The notes under the pieces were generated by a model, which searched no databases, had not been told where the DNA came from, and was given only the letters and a program-made list of their open reading frames with translations. A DNA stretch of 64,000 bases from Lasiodiplodia sp. COLG20 (lineage: Eukaryota; Ascomycota; Dothideomycetes; Botryosphaeriales; Botryosphaeriaceae), in the NCBI GenBank assembly GCA_009801085.1, contig VNWV01000023.1, positions 62,001 to 126,000 on the forward strand, read 5' to 3'. Position 1 is the first letter of the stretch. Each line of letters starts with the position of its first letter. Position numbers and translations under genes: made by a program. Shown piece after piece: positions 35,653-46,475 of the stretch.

Positions 35653-36550
35653 TTTACCGTAACGCCGAGCAGCCGTTTACCCTATAGCCGATACCCGCGC
35701 ACTTTACGTATCTTTTCTCTCCCTAGTAGCGGAATTACAGATGGTCGTAGCTCTAGTACTCGAAGCAGCGCCTTAGGCGCGAATAGTGCACGAATACGTT
35801 AGTATACGCCGCCTCTTCGCCTACGTTAATTACTCTTCTTATAAGAAGCGCACGGTCATTACCACATTAGACATCGGATTCCGCTAAGAGAACGCTAGCC
35901 TTGGCGGAATACCCTGCCTTATCTGCTTCTCCACCCAATGTCCAAATTGTAGAACAGTCCCGAGCTACTGTCTCACCTCGGTGGCCATCGCAGAGTGCAG
36001 GTGCCTCGTGCGAGAATCGTCCATTCTTTCTCGCACCTGCTGAGCCTTCAAGATTGGGGTGAGCTTTCAGCTCCCCTTCCGTGTTATTTAGTATGGTAAA
36101 TTCCCATAACCAACGTAGTGCGACGGTAAGCGCCGGTATCATTCTTAGCATCCCTTCACTAAGCGGCTATGCGAGGGCTATGAGGTTAACCTTGCTTTCG
36201 TTCCCTACTAGCCGACGCTAGTCGGAAACTTTCTAGCGCGACGTGCTCGCCAAATTGAGTCACAACATAGACGGATCCCTTGCCGAACATATGATACCCA
36301 CAGCTTCCTCTTTGGGCCACGCATGTGAAGTGTCACTCAGTTCCTGGTACCTAGGCGAATCAACTCGCCAACTTCTAAAGATTTAATAGCTGTCCGATTC
36401 CTGCTTTGCTTCTAATAGCTATAAAAAGGTTTACGCCCTTCCATTAACAGAAATAGAACGCCTTACTAGCCGTTTAAGTAAACCGTTTTAATGTTAATGG
36501 GGTGCGTAGAAACACGCTGGTCTTTACAAAATCCTAATTATAAAAAGAAA

Positions 36551-36582
36551 CGCGCCCGATGATATATAAATTATCGAGCGCG
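36551..36582. repeat. inverted repeat around a TATATAA core
   Basis: The arms cgcgcccgat and atcgagcgcg pair with one mismatch around gatatataaatt. It could form a hairpin or be a palindromic protein site upstream of the GMC gene (start about 420 bp downstream). The function is not shown. Confidence 0.4.
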
Positions 36583-37003
36583 GATGTAGCTCCGGGGTTT
36601 CCAACTAATATATACCATGCTAGAGCTTAAAAGCATTAGTGGAACTAACATGAAGGGCGCCATAGTCATCGGGGATCTTACTCAATCGGATGCGCGCGGA
36701 TATATCATCCCCTCGAGAGTTAAACGAGATAAGAAAGAGCATAGTTGCTAAATATACCCACTTACGAAACCTTAACACCAACATACGCAATGTTAAATAG
36801 ACTGCGCTAGCCCTACCGACGTGATTCGATATTTAGCACGTGGATATCCTTCTGGAACATTCACCTACTTATGTTCAGGCCAAGTCGCTCTTTGTATCTT
36901 GGCTCCGTTTATATCATTTCTAAGGGTCTGCCTACCTGCTGTGGTAACAACACAAAGCTACGCTGTTAGGAGTGCGGAATACCTTCACAAACCGACAATC
37001 ATC

Positions 37004-38845
37004 ATGTTCCACCAGACTGCATCAACGCCCATGGAGATCTCCCGCTCCGCTTCGGAGACAAAGTACGACTTCATTGTTATCGGTAGTAAGTCAGTATGCT
37101 TCTGTTTTTCGGTCAATATAACTGACCTTCCTTGAGGCGGCCCGGCCGGCTCGACGTTAGCTTCGAGGCTCGCTAGCAGCAAGTCTTTGCCGACCGTCCT
37201 CCTTCTCGAATCTGGGGGCCCGAATAATGAGGCATCGAGCTTCCTTCTGGCTGATCGCTTTACTGAATTCAAAAATCACCCGCAGATGAACTGGGGTTAC
37301 GTGACAGCTCCACAAAAGCATCTCAAAGGCCGGAGGCTTGATTCATCTCGCGGTAAGGGGTTGGGAGGATCATCAGCCATTAACTTTGCAGCATATACTA
37401 TTGGACCGCGGGATGACTATGACGAATGGGCTCGAATGGTGAAAGATGATGCATTTGCCTGGACCAATGCGCGCGCACGCTACAAGCGACTTGAAAAATA
37501 TGACTTCAACCTATCCCCTCGAATGCAGCGATGGGTCCAACCAGAAGCTGACTCGCATGGGACGCACGGTCCACTGCACTTGGAGTTCCCGAAGCAGGTG
37601 GAAGATGGGTTCTTCCAAAACATCGAAGCAGCGGAGGCAATCGGGATGCTTCTAAACCTCGATATCAACTCTGGCGATCCTATTGGAATTGGCGCAGTTC
37701 CTAACTGCTCAAGAAAAGGTGTCAGAGTGACAGCAAGTTCAGCCTTCCTCGAGAATGCGCCGCAAAACTTAGTCGTGCTCACCAACTCTCCGGTCCAACG
37801 TGTTCTAGTCGAAGGCAAGCGGGCTACAGCAGCCTTAGTGCGGAATCAAAAATGTGAGTGCTTCATGGCCGTGTATTACCACATGCCGCTTACACAGGCA
37901 GATATCGCGTCCAAGGAGATTATCCTGGCAGCTGGTGCTCTGGACAGTCCTAAACTTCTAATGTTGTCTGGAATCGGCCCAAGGGAGGAGTTGACAAGAC
38001 ACGGAATAGGAATTACCCAAGAGCTCCCGGGAGTCGGAAAGAATCTGATGGACCATGCAAGTATTGCGCTCACGATAGAACTCTGCGAAGGCAAGACAGG
38101 AAGGTCAGCTGTCTTCAATAAACCAGAGACGCTTGGAGAGGCAAGACGACAGTTTTTGCAACACGGCTCTGGCCCACTTACCGTATTCTTCAACATGTTG
38201 GTCATGGGCTGGCAGAAGCTACAAGATCTGGAAACCAGTCCCTCCTTCCACAGCCTGCCTCAACATGTGCGAGAGTACCTTCAGAGACCTACTATCCCAA
38301 CATGGGAACACATTGGGCTAGGCCCAAACCGCCATGTCATGGCTGGTAACGGAGAATATCTCACGTCAACGGTAGTTCAAATGGTGCCTCAGTCCCGAGG
38401 AGCGGTAACTCTCGCTTCAGATAATCCCGAGGATCCAGTCATCTCGGATCCCAATCTCTTTGATCACCCGTTCGACAAGGAGGTCTTTATCGAGGCTGTC
38501 CGTCGAGAAAAGCGTCTCCTAGAATTTCTGTGCCTTAACAAGCAGACAGCTCGGCCATGGCCTTGGAAATTCCCGGAAGACGACACTGATGAGGCGATTT
38601 GGAGGTATATCCAGGAGAATTGCAATACGTCCTGGCACATGTCTGGAACTGTGAAGATGGGTGACATAGAAAAGGATAAGTTAGCTTGCGTTGATAGTAA
38701 CTTCAAGGTCCGAGGTCTTACTGGCTTGAGGGTTGTGGATGCGTCTGTTTTACCTTTTCTTCCTAATTGTCATATTGCAAGTATAGCATTCTTTGTAGGG
38801 CAGACAGCGGCGGAGATGATCCAGAAAGAGTACAATCTCGCGTAA
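37004..38845 (+). CDS. GMC-family FAD oxidoreductase, intact
   Basis: Exon 1 (37,004-37,085) joins exon 2 at 37,137 across a 51-bp intron (GTAAGT...GAG) to restore the FAD-binding P-loop YDFIVIGSGPAGSTLASRL. GMC signature 1 (GRRLDSSRGKGLGGSSAIN) and signature 2 (AGALDSPKLLMLSGIGP) follow, and the catalytic His region is WHMSGTVKMG with a second site at PNCHIAS. A 48-bp in-phase stretch at 37,854-37,901 (GTGAGT...GCAG) looks like a further intron. With it spliced the protein is 580 residues and the join (RNQKYIASKEIILAAGAL) fits the family better; unspliced it is 596. No signal peptide is visible. The family oxidises alcohols, sugars or choline-like substrates; the substrate here cannot be told. 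Confidence 0.9.
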
Positions 38846-39290
38846 TCGATAGCGCGTAGCCGGGTTGCCTTAGGGCGTGATGGAGAGTGGGGCTCTCATA
38901 GCGCAGTGTTCTACGGAGCAGGGAAAGCAGGATCTATTATCTTTATCTTCAATTCCTCACATCATAGATATTAGCGCTGGGGAGGTGAAGTTCCCATGCC
39001 CAAAAGTTGAGCAGATCGATCTCAAAACATATGCATCAGCGCGTGTCATGTTCAGTCGTGGCTTGATGTCTTCTTCGGTATCTTGATTTACAATTAGCTT
39101 CGTATACCTATACGTCATTCATCCATTTGCCTTTTATAACATCACAACAGCAGTAAGTGCATATCATCAGTAGTTTAGCTGCTCATTTACAAGAGCCAGC
39201 AGTTCAATCCAACTCAGCTGCACTGTTCAACACAAAAGAGAATAACAGGGGAAAGCTGACGAGTCGTAGCTTTGGAGAAAAGAACAAGGA
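38846..39290. other. intergenic region between GMC and PD-(D/E)XK genes
   Basis: This is the convergent 3' ends of two genes. No motif or frame of note is seen. Confidence 0.55.
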
Positions 39291-40596
39291 CTACATAGTG
39301 TGGGTCGAGCCGAAATTTAGCAACTCCTTCTCGAACCAGGGCCGATACGTATCACTAAGCCATCCCGCCAACTGCCTTAAAGCCGCAACGAGCTGGTAAC
39401 GTTGAGAACAGAACGGGTGCTACAAAAATGCAGTGGGCGGTAGATATAAACCTCTTTTTCATCCGACGAAAGCTCCGCCAGTATAAGATACCATTCATGA
39501 CCTTGCACAACGATTAACGGGGGAGTTGGAACGGAAGCTCGTGTAAGCTGTTGCAGCCGGCGAAAGTGCGCCAAAACCCACACAGCAGGCTGCAAGATAG
39601 CAGTGTCCTCTTCGACGAGGCCGCGTTTCATCTCAATACTGACGGCGATGGGTGAAAACCTTACGTGCTTGGCCTCAGTTTGGTTGATGGTAGTCTCGTC
39701 GCGGGAACATAGCGTCATAATAACGCGCCGCAAAAGGGCCCGATCAGCCCGGGCGTCGAAAATAAGGGCGTAGTCGACCATCTTGGCCTGGGCGGCGACA
39801 CCTGTATTGGGCATTGGCAGTAGCGATGGATCGGTTATGCGGGCTGTGGTAATGTCGCAGTACCAGACGCCAACATCTTTACGCTCCCGCTGCAGCGCCA
39901 GCCCTAGAACACGGGAATGTACCTCACTATTCCAGGCTGATTCCAACAGACCATCCTCCTTACACTCATCTACCGCCTCCAGAACATCTTGCACCCCTCT
40001 CCACAGCTCTTCGTAAGCTGGATTACCTTCATCCACCCTATCAAACAAAATTCATGTCGTCCAGCTCAACGTCTCCAGCATGGCAGAGGCGTGGTGTCTA
40101 GTCGCTCCGGGAATCACTCTTCGGCCTGTTCCCACGCGCTGCAGGGCTTTGCATATCTCCATCATGTCTTGCGGCACACTCTGCCTCGCAATTTTCAGTG
40201 TGCACGTCTCTATCTGTACATCCGACAGCTGTAAGTCATCAAGACGGCGGACGGGACTGCGGGAGCGGCGGCTGCTGAAGGCGCTTGATGACGGGGTCGG
40301 CGAGGGCGAGCGCACTCTACTAACGGTCGATGAGGGTTCGAGAACAGGAGCCGTGGCTAGCGAGAGGGGGCGGGGTGTCGCAGGTTCTTCGTAGTAGGTT
40401 TCGTGCGATGCACCGTCGCTAAGCGGCGGTGTCGTGGGTGCGACAGCCTTGCATGCCGAAGGACGACGGGTCGCGCGCAGCTCTTTCGACATGTTGCTCG
40501 AGACGTCGGCAAGGCATTGCCGCTTGCGGGGACGCTCTGGCGCGTACTCGAGGGGCTCTCTGGGTGTCTGCCGAGCCAGACGTTGATGCTGGACAT
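39291..40596 (-). pseudogene. PD-(D/E)XK nuclease-like protein, decayed
   Basis: The minus strand holds the fungal PD-(D/E)XK nuclease-like family pattern: start MSSINVWL, a Pro/Ser-rich linker (VSRVRSPSPTPSSS), LESAWNSEVHSRVLGLAL, KMVDYALIFD, a SIEMK strand near the usual SIETK, WVLAHF and LIVVQGHEWYLILAE. The C-terminal YQLVAALRQLAGWL region is in a different frame. Lesions: a probable frameshift near 40,550 (MSSINVWLGRHP is out of frame with EPLEYAPERPRKRQ), TGA at 40,049-40,051 where CGA would fit, and a probable one-base loss near 39,402. The total length (~435 codons) fits the family. Introns do not explain the breaks. The role of this family in fungi is unclear; it is often multi-copy. 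Confidence 0.75.
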
Positions 40597-42041
40597 TTGC
40601 GCGATGACTTGTGTGGTGGAGACTGTTGGGATGTGATTTGTGTGGGGCAGAACCAAGTAGTGTTCATGTTTCGCGATTGCGTTGCAGCGGCAACCACCTC
40701 GGCATCCCAAAAGAATGAGCCAAACCATCGGTCTTACGTTTGGCTTATATATTTGAATTAATCCTACGTCCCAAATTATTTGTCATTCAAGTCCTACACC
40801 TATGTTCAGGTATCTACTTCGACTCCCTAAGACCCATGCTTCATTGTGAACAGCCGTCTTTCCAATTCTCTTTCCATTTCCAGTTGCTCTTCTCTAGACT
40901 GTGTGTGGGCGTTTAGACGGACGTTCAGATTCTATTCTCTCTCCCAGCGAGCTGCCCACCATGTTTCACACAAGATTCATAAGTGTGGTAGGACGATGTT
41001 TCCATAGTATTACGGCACAGCCTCCACAGAGTGAAGAAGTCGTGGATCAACCCCGCCGAAGCAACCGAACCCGGGGCATAGGAAGCCGAGGTCACGTGTC
41101 ATTTCGATCAGACTGGCCCACGCTCAGTCGCTAATACCAACTAACCAATCGCACCACGCTCACCGAGCGCATAGATTGTATAACATTAGAACTTTCTTAC
41201 TGTATATGAACCACATTCCTTAGATAGCCTTAACCCTCGTGGTCAACTTCACAAAAATTCAGAGTACTTTTTGGTAAAAAGGCCTTCGCACACGCAGTGC
41301 TCAGTCGCGATACTTGTTCACTTCGTTCCCATCCTCTCTTTGTACTCACTCAAGAAAAATCCTTCGCCAGGTTTCACCCTCTTGGTGTTTGGATCCTTAG
41401 AGGCAGAGGCCCCGCCGTTACAAACAGCCGACATGTAGTAATTATTATTTGTAAGGTCATACGCTTCGTCGATTCCCTAATATCTAACAAGTAGTTAAAT
41501 TCAAGGCGTTGGGGTGAAATAATTGTACCGAAAAGCGTTTTTGGTGTTGGTGGGTGGCCGGATAAGTGATGAAACACGTTACAAGGATGGGCCTCATTAC
41601 GGACACAGTTACTTGTCTCAGCCCCACTCTATCTCGCCAGGCCACCGCGCTGCGCTAGTGCACTGGATCTGCAAATCCTTGTCGCAATGCGGTCGGAGGC
41701 TACGCTTGCTAAGGCGGTGTCATCTATTGAATATGAGCCGTCGGGAGGTTTGCCTGCTTTTCCCATGTCCTGTTATGGAAAAATAAGCTTAGTGGCAATA
41801 TCTGTCTTACATCGTAACAAGAAGCCATATGGTATTAGTTGGGGAACAGTGCTACAGCAGGTCGTTTGCGCTCACCGCAGGGCTGTTTCGGAGCTTGACC
41901 GTTACCCTTTTGTTTTCTAGCTACCCTACTAGAACACATGCTCGATTAGTTAGTCTAGCCTATACATAATGCAATGTTTTGCCCCAGTAGGGTTTTCTCC
42001 AGCCCATCTGGGCCATAAAGGCCCAGGTCCTCATCCAACGC
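40597..42041. other. intergenic region, no supported gene
   Basis: This is about 1.4 kb between two minus-strand pseudogenes. Frames are short and without motifs. Composition is ordinary, not saturated with TpA. Confidence 0.5.
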
Positions 42042-43446
42042 CTACCAATACAACGGAAGCACCTGAAGCATCCACTCTACGATAGGAAAAGGTTCTCCAA
42101 AAATCCGAAGGCCGCTGAGAAGTCTGGTCCGCTGACGCTTCTACAACATGCACGATCCGGTAACAAAGGCCGGCCACATGCTGGTGGTCCACGCTCGGGA
42201 GGAGGAAGATAGGCTTTCCAACTGCTCCAGGTACGTCTCGATACAGGGATCGATTTTCGATAAAAGGCATCGAGTAGGTGGTTCCAGGCCATGGAAGGCG
42301 AGATAGAGATAGATGATGATGGCGTTTTGGTAGATTATCTGGACTGCATGACAATCTCGGTCTGGTCCGTCGTCCTCGGCTACTGCAGTCATGATGCGAA
42401 TCCTTAGAGAGGAGAATTCTGCGATAAGTTCTACGTGTGGCTCCACTGTTTGCTGTGCACGCTGCTATGCTAGCTGGTGAACCTGAGGGATTAACGAAAA
42501 GAGCCGGTGGGCTTCGCCGAACATAAAACCGTATATGGTACTGCCGTAGTTAAGGGCTGATAGTGATTGCGTGATGCTTTGCTCTTTATAGCCCCAGACT
42601 ACGGGCTTCAGATTGGTCGCATAGTCAAAATGGGCGACGATTACGAGATAGTAGTACTGTTCCCGAAAAAAATCGAGAAAGTGGTTAGTGTACAAGTACG
42701 GAGAGCATTATACTTGGGATATCATCCATCGGCTAGCTCTCAAATGGTGGTAAAGCGAGCCTTGGGCGTTAGCATTAACAACCTATCGTTGGTCAATGCG
42801 ATTTCGAGATGTTAGCTGCGCGCCGTCTTGGCATTATGCATGCGAAAGAGAAGCCTACCTCGAATTGGCAAATAGCTAGGGTGGTTGCAAGCATAGAAAG
42901 TCGGCCACCTGGTGCGGCGGACCTCCAACCGGTGATGGCATGCTTGAGGCCCCGCAGGGCAACCAAGTAGTAGGTTAAGGACTCCTCAGCTAGTGCATGT
43001 GTGGTGGAACACGAAAGCTGGCAGCAGCTCAGAGCCAATAACATGTGTTAAAGCTCAACACAGTCCCAGGCAACCTAGATGTTGTATGTCAGATAGGGAT
43101 TCACAGGGTAAACCCGACTCGCCAAATACTGCGACGTTACATCTGCGTAGTGCTGAAGCAGCTTGCGATTCCGAGCCACCTAGAAGACCGGTGGTAAGAG
43201 TGCAGCAAGGGAGGGACCAGCTGCCGAGACGGCGGGAGGGGCAAAGAGAGGCGTGGATTCGAAGTCATGGCGGCTTCTTCTCTCGTCAGGCCGAGGTGAC
43301 AGCAAGGCGGCAGATAAGAGCGGCAGCCAAGAGCACAGAAGTCGGTTGCGGCGGCAGCCTGTACAAACCGGGTAGACCTCATCGCACTTCTTATGCCGAC
43401 GTCGGCATGTAAAACAACCGGTCGTAGAGCGCGTTGCGAGCTGCAT
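42042..43446 (-). pseudogene. Zn(II)2Cys6 transcription factor with six nonsense codons
   Basis: Removing one 76-bp intron (42,783-42,858) leaves 443 codons in one frame with no frameshift but six premature stops, at 43,180, 43,075, 43,048, 42,708, 42,465 and 42,141 (lowest base of each). The N-terminus has the binuclear zinc cluster GCFTCRRRHKKCDE...CTGCRRNRLLCSW with all six cysteines. The rest follows the fungal trans-acting domain 2 pattern: LLQHYADVTSQYLASRVYPVNPYL, HMLLALSCCQLS, ATTLAICQFE, LYHHLRASRWMISQ and SMWPAFVTGSCML. All stops are TAG/TAA at places where Gln or Trp fits (for example EL*HMLLAL), as RIP predicts. It would have bound DNA in the nucleus. It is divergent from the aminotransferase gene 337 bp away and may once have regulated it. 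Confidence 0.87.
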
Positions 43447-43783
43447 AGCTGTTTTTCTTTGACGGCGAAATAGAAGCCAATAAATAAGGAGGATGGATGT
43501 ATGGTAGACAAGCATGTTGCACTCCACAAAATTTTAAGTCGCGGATATCGAAACCCCGCTACGTCCTGATAAGCGCGGCAACGCTATACCATATTGGGAG
43601 CATCATATGCGCCCTCCTCCCGCCCCCCATTCTTGAGATCTTAAGACCGAAAACTAGAGCTTCAATAAAGGTCTATAAATTAATCAGTGAGAAGCGCTCA
43701 TCCTTCTTACGATCGCTCCATCTCTGTTTGTTTCTCTTGCAATATCATAATAACTTGTCCAACTCCTTCCGCAAATAATCACC
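43447..43783. promoter_or_regulatory. divergent promoter between regulator and aminotransferase relics
   Basis: The 337 bp between opposed start codons must have carried both promoters. There is a pyrimidine-rich stretch before the aminotransferase ATG, which has good context (caccATGG). No specific operator was recognised. Confidence 0.45.
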
Positions 43784-45440
43784 ATGGCCACCAAAACAGG
43801 TGAACTTTTGTCCGCTTCCACGCTTGAGCTTCTCGCCGAAGATGAACTCTATACTACTGGTGGTTTTGGCCCGCTTCCCGGTTACGTCGTCTCTAGAAAA
43901 GGGTCGACTATGTGGGTTAGTCTCGAACCATGCATTATACGTTTTCTTTCATTACTTACAAATCCGCATAGAATGTCGACGGCAAGGAAATCATTAACTT
44001 TACGTGCACCATAGGTACTCTCAATTTAGGTCATTGCCATCCTTAAGTGACTGCTGCCGCCGTAGATTCACTCTAGAAGGGTATTTAATCGCCACCCGAA
44101 ACCATCTTGAAGCCCTTAGCGAGCCCACAACTCTAACCCCTCTACTATAGTTACATAGTCAAACATTGCTGTATATAGCGCCTCGTGGCCGCCACTAGCT
44201 AAGAAGCTATACTAGACATTCGGCTACGATAAGGTTGCCTTGATAATATTAGGTGCTAAGGCTGCTGATTCGGCTATAAAGATCGCGCGAAAGTAGAGGA
44301 TTATGCGGAAGGAAATTAAGCCTACGAACGTCCTAGTTCTAGAATGTTCTAATAACTACTATAGCTTAACCTCTAGCATCTAGCCTATTATAAACCCTAG
44401 CTATAGCTAAGACGGTATATTTATATTATCTCTTACAAGCCTAAGAGCATCGCGATTAACTTAACTATAGGTTACGGTATTAATAGCAAGTAGATTATAA
44501 ATTAAAACCCTAGAACTGGCTCTTTACTACGTTATAGCCACGTAGAAGACTACGAGACTATTTTTAGCGAGATATATAAGTCTATAGCCGCTATTATTAT
44601 AGAGTCTATCTATAGAGTCTTACGATAAGGTTTTAATTCTTTTTCTCTATATTCTTCTAAGGCTGCTAAGAGTCTAGTTAATTATAAATAAAGAGGCTAT
44701 TATATAACCCTCTTAGAGTTGTTTATTAAGATAAGTAGACTGACGAATAGTATAGAACGGCCGAAGAAGAGATTAACTTTAATATTAGAGTCTATTAGCT
44801 CTATATAAAATATAACATTCTCTTCATCTCAAATAAAGTGCGTATAGGTTCGGAGAAAACTAGCCGATACCTATATTTAGACTAGCTTAAACCCGAAAAT
44901 AAGCCTAATATAATTACACTCGAAAAGTTAATTACTAGTAGAGTTTGCTTTACTTCTTACGTTCTAGGCTTCGATAATACTATAAGCCTCGTCGAGCCTA
45001 ACTAAGTGGCGAGTACTTATACTATATCGCCTCTAGCTAACGCTATAACCCTCGTAGTTCTATCTATCTATAAAAATAGAGGGTTCTTTTAGCGTATAAA
45101 GATTATCGAAGATAGATAGATAAAAGCTACGTTAAAATAAAATCACCTATTTCTTAACTACTATTCTATACGTGGTGCCGACCTTAGCATCATATTTAAG
45201 AAAGATTTCTATAATGTAACGACCCGTCGTTTTATTAAGCTTATATACGAAAAGAAAGTTCTAGTATACGCTTAGAGTACTCGTATTCGTATAAGCCTAG
45301 CTTTAACTATTACGAATAATAAACTTAAAAAAAGTATTTATAGTCTTACTAAGACTATAAATAAGATTGCTTCTTATAGCGAAATTTCCGAATCTTTCTA
45401 TAGAGCTAATAGTTTAAATACTAGATTTTAGTTCTTAGTA
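43784..45440 (+). pseudogene. class-III (ornithine-type) aminotransferase, RIP-inactivated
   Basis: Exon 1 (43,784-43,915) is clean: MATKTGELLSASTLELLAED... through GSTMW. After a 56-bp intron (43,916-43,971) the frame gives NVDGKEIINFTC and GHCHP. The first stop is TAA at 44,044, where CAA fits. Further on, reading through stops gives LAKKLYQTFGYDKVALIILG, then GAKAADSAIKIARK (the G-A-E-A family motif), VLVLECSNNYYSLTS, ITLGKLITSRV around the PLP-lysine, STYTISPLANAITLVVLSI and a C-terminal domain ending near 45,440. These are the steps of a PLP-dependent class-III aminotransferase like ornithine aminotransferase; the substrate is not certain. Mutation density rises along the gene toward the repeats on the right. 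The end coordinate is approximate and one internal stretch (44,090-44,180) is hard to read. Confidence 0.8.
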
Positions 45441-45995
45441 ATAGAAATTAAACTTTAAGTTATATAACGTAGTATTTACATAAAGAAAAGCGAAGTGAAC
45501 GACCGGCTAAATTATTTTAAATTAAAAAAGTAGTATAGAAGGGTATACTCTATCTAAATTACTATATCGGTATAACCTTCGTATTACTAGTATCTAGACC
45601 TTTATTATTTAGTACTTATAATTCTACTTAATTAGTACGTAATAGAGTATAGATAGCTTCTTCGTCGTATTATTACTACTTAGTTAGCTTAATATATATA
45701 ACCTACTCTACTTAAAGATTTAATTATTAGAGCTTCTTTATATTTTATTTTATTAGTATTCTTCTATTATATAGTAAACCCGACTAGAAATTATTTCGTT
45801 TACTCGAAATAAAAATAAGTACTATAATAGAGATTAATCTTCTAATAGAATTATAGAAGATAAGGTTTCTATATCTTATTACTTTACTAATATAGCTAGA
45901 AAATCTAGTTTAGAAGAGAAATAGCGATCTTTTATAGCTATTTAACTTAGAACTATATAGATAGTTAAAAAGAGTATTCGTTTTGTAGTAGTAAT
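45441..45995. other. RIP-mutated sequence, unassigned
   Basis: TpA-rich sequence with almost no CpA/TpG. It matches neither LTR family as far as I can see, and no protein reads through. It may be flank of the aminotransferase relic. Confidence 0.45.
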
Positions 45996-46168
45996 TATAA
46001 TAGTAAACTTCTTCTATTAAGCTTTAAAGTCGCTTAGTAGACTAGTTAAACTATAGAATTTATTTTAAAGAGATAAGAGAGAGAGAATAATAATTAAATA
46101 AAAGAGTATTACGTAATTATACGATATATAGTAAGTTAATTACCTCTAAATTAATAGGTTTAAATTTA
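45996..46168 (-). repeat. reversed Gypsy-2 LTR fragment (3' end), variant subfamily
   Basis: It starts tataatagtaaacttcttct, the complement of the Gypsy-2 LTR end, and continues for ~170 bp. Its cctctaaattaataggttt matches the variant LTR at 20,502-21,128 rather than the main form. The match stops near 46,168. Confidence 0.7.
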
Positions 46169-46475
46169 TAGAGTACTAGAATTATAATATAGCTTAGTAT
46201 AGATAGAGTTTCTCGTCTCTATAGTCTATAAAGACTAATAGAGTATATAATTTATTATTATTATTATTTTAGAGATTTATTATTACGAAATTAAGATACG
46301 GATTAAGTAGCGTAGTAGAACTTATAGACGAATTAGATTATCTTATACTAGAATTCTAGACGCACCTAATCTATTTAGATAACTAATAGCCTAACCCTAT
46401 AAAGTAGATCTTTCTTAGCTACTAGTTACCCTACTATTTATACTAATACTATAGTCTAGCTAACTAGCGGCTAAT
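46169..46475. other. RIP-mutated sequence, unassigned
   Basis: TpA-rich sequence between an LTR2 scrap and a truncated Gypsy-1. It contains an att/tta run near 46,245-46,265. Nothing else was recognised. Confidence 0.45.

Larger units (their letters stand above)
34800..37003. other. intergenic region with weak coding candidates
   Basis: This holds the promoter of the SNG1-like gene (left) and of the GMC gene (right). A 147-codon minus-strand frame at 35,209-35,652 is listed separately. The stretch 35,650-35,900 is partly depleted in CpA/TpG and may be an old, mildly RIP-affected remnant. A TATA-containing inverted repeat lies at 36,551-36,582. Confidence 0.45.

Noticed and set aside
35730..35890. 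A plus-strand stretch reading KKRTVITTLDI, reminiscent of the histone H4 C-terminal motif
   Set aside because: The match is only about 12 residues, the upstream helix does not fit H4 or H3, and the frame ends at once. Too weak to annotate.
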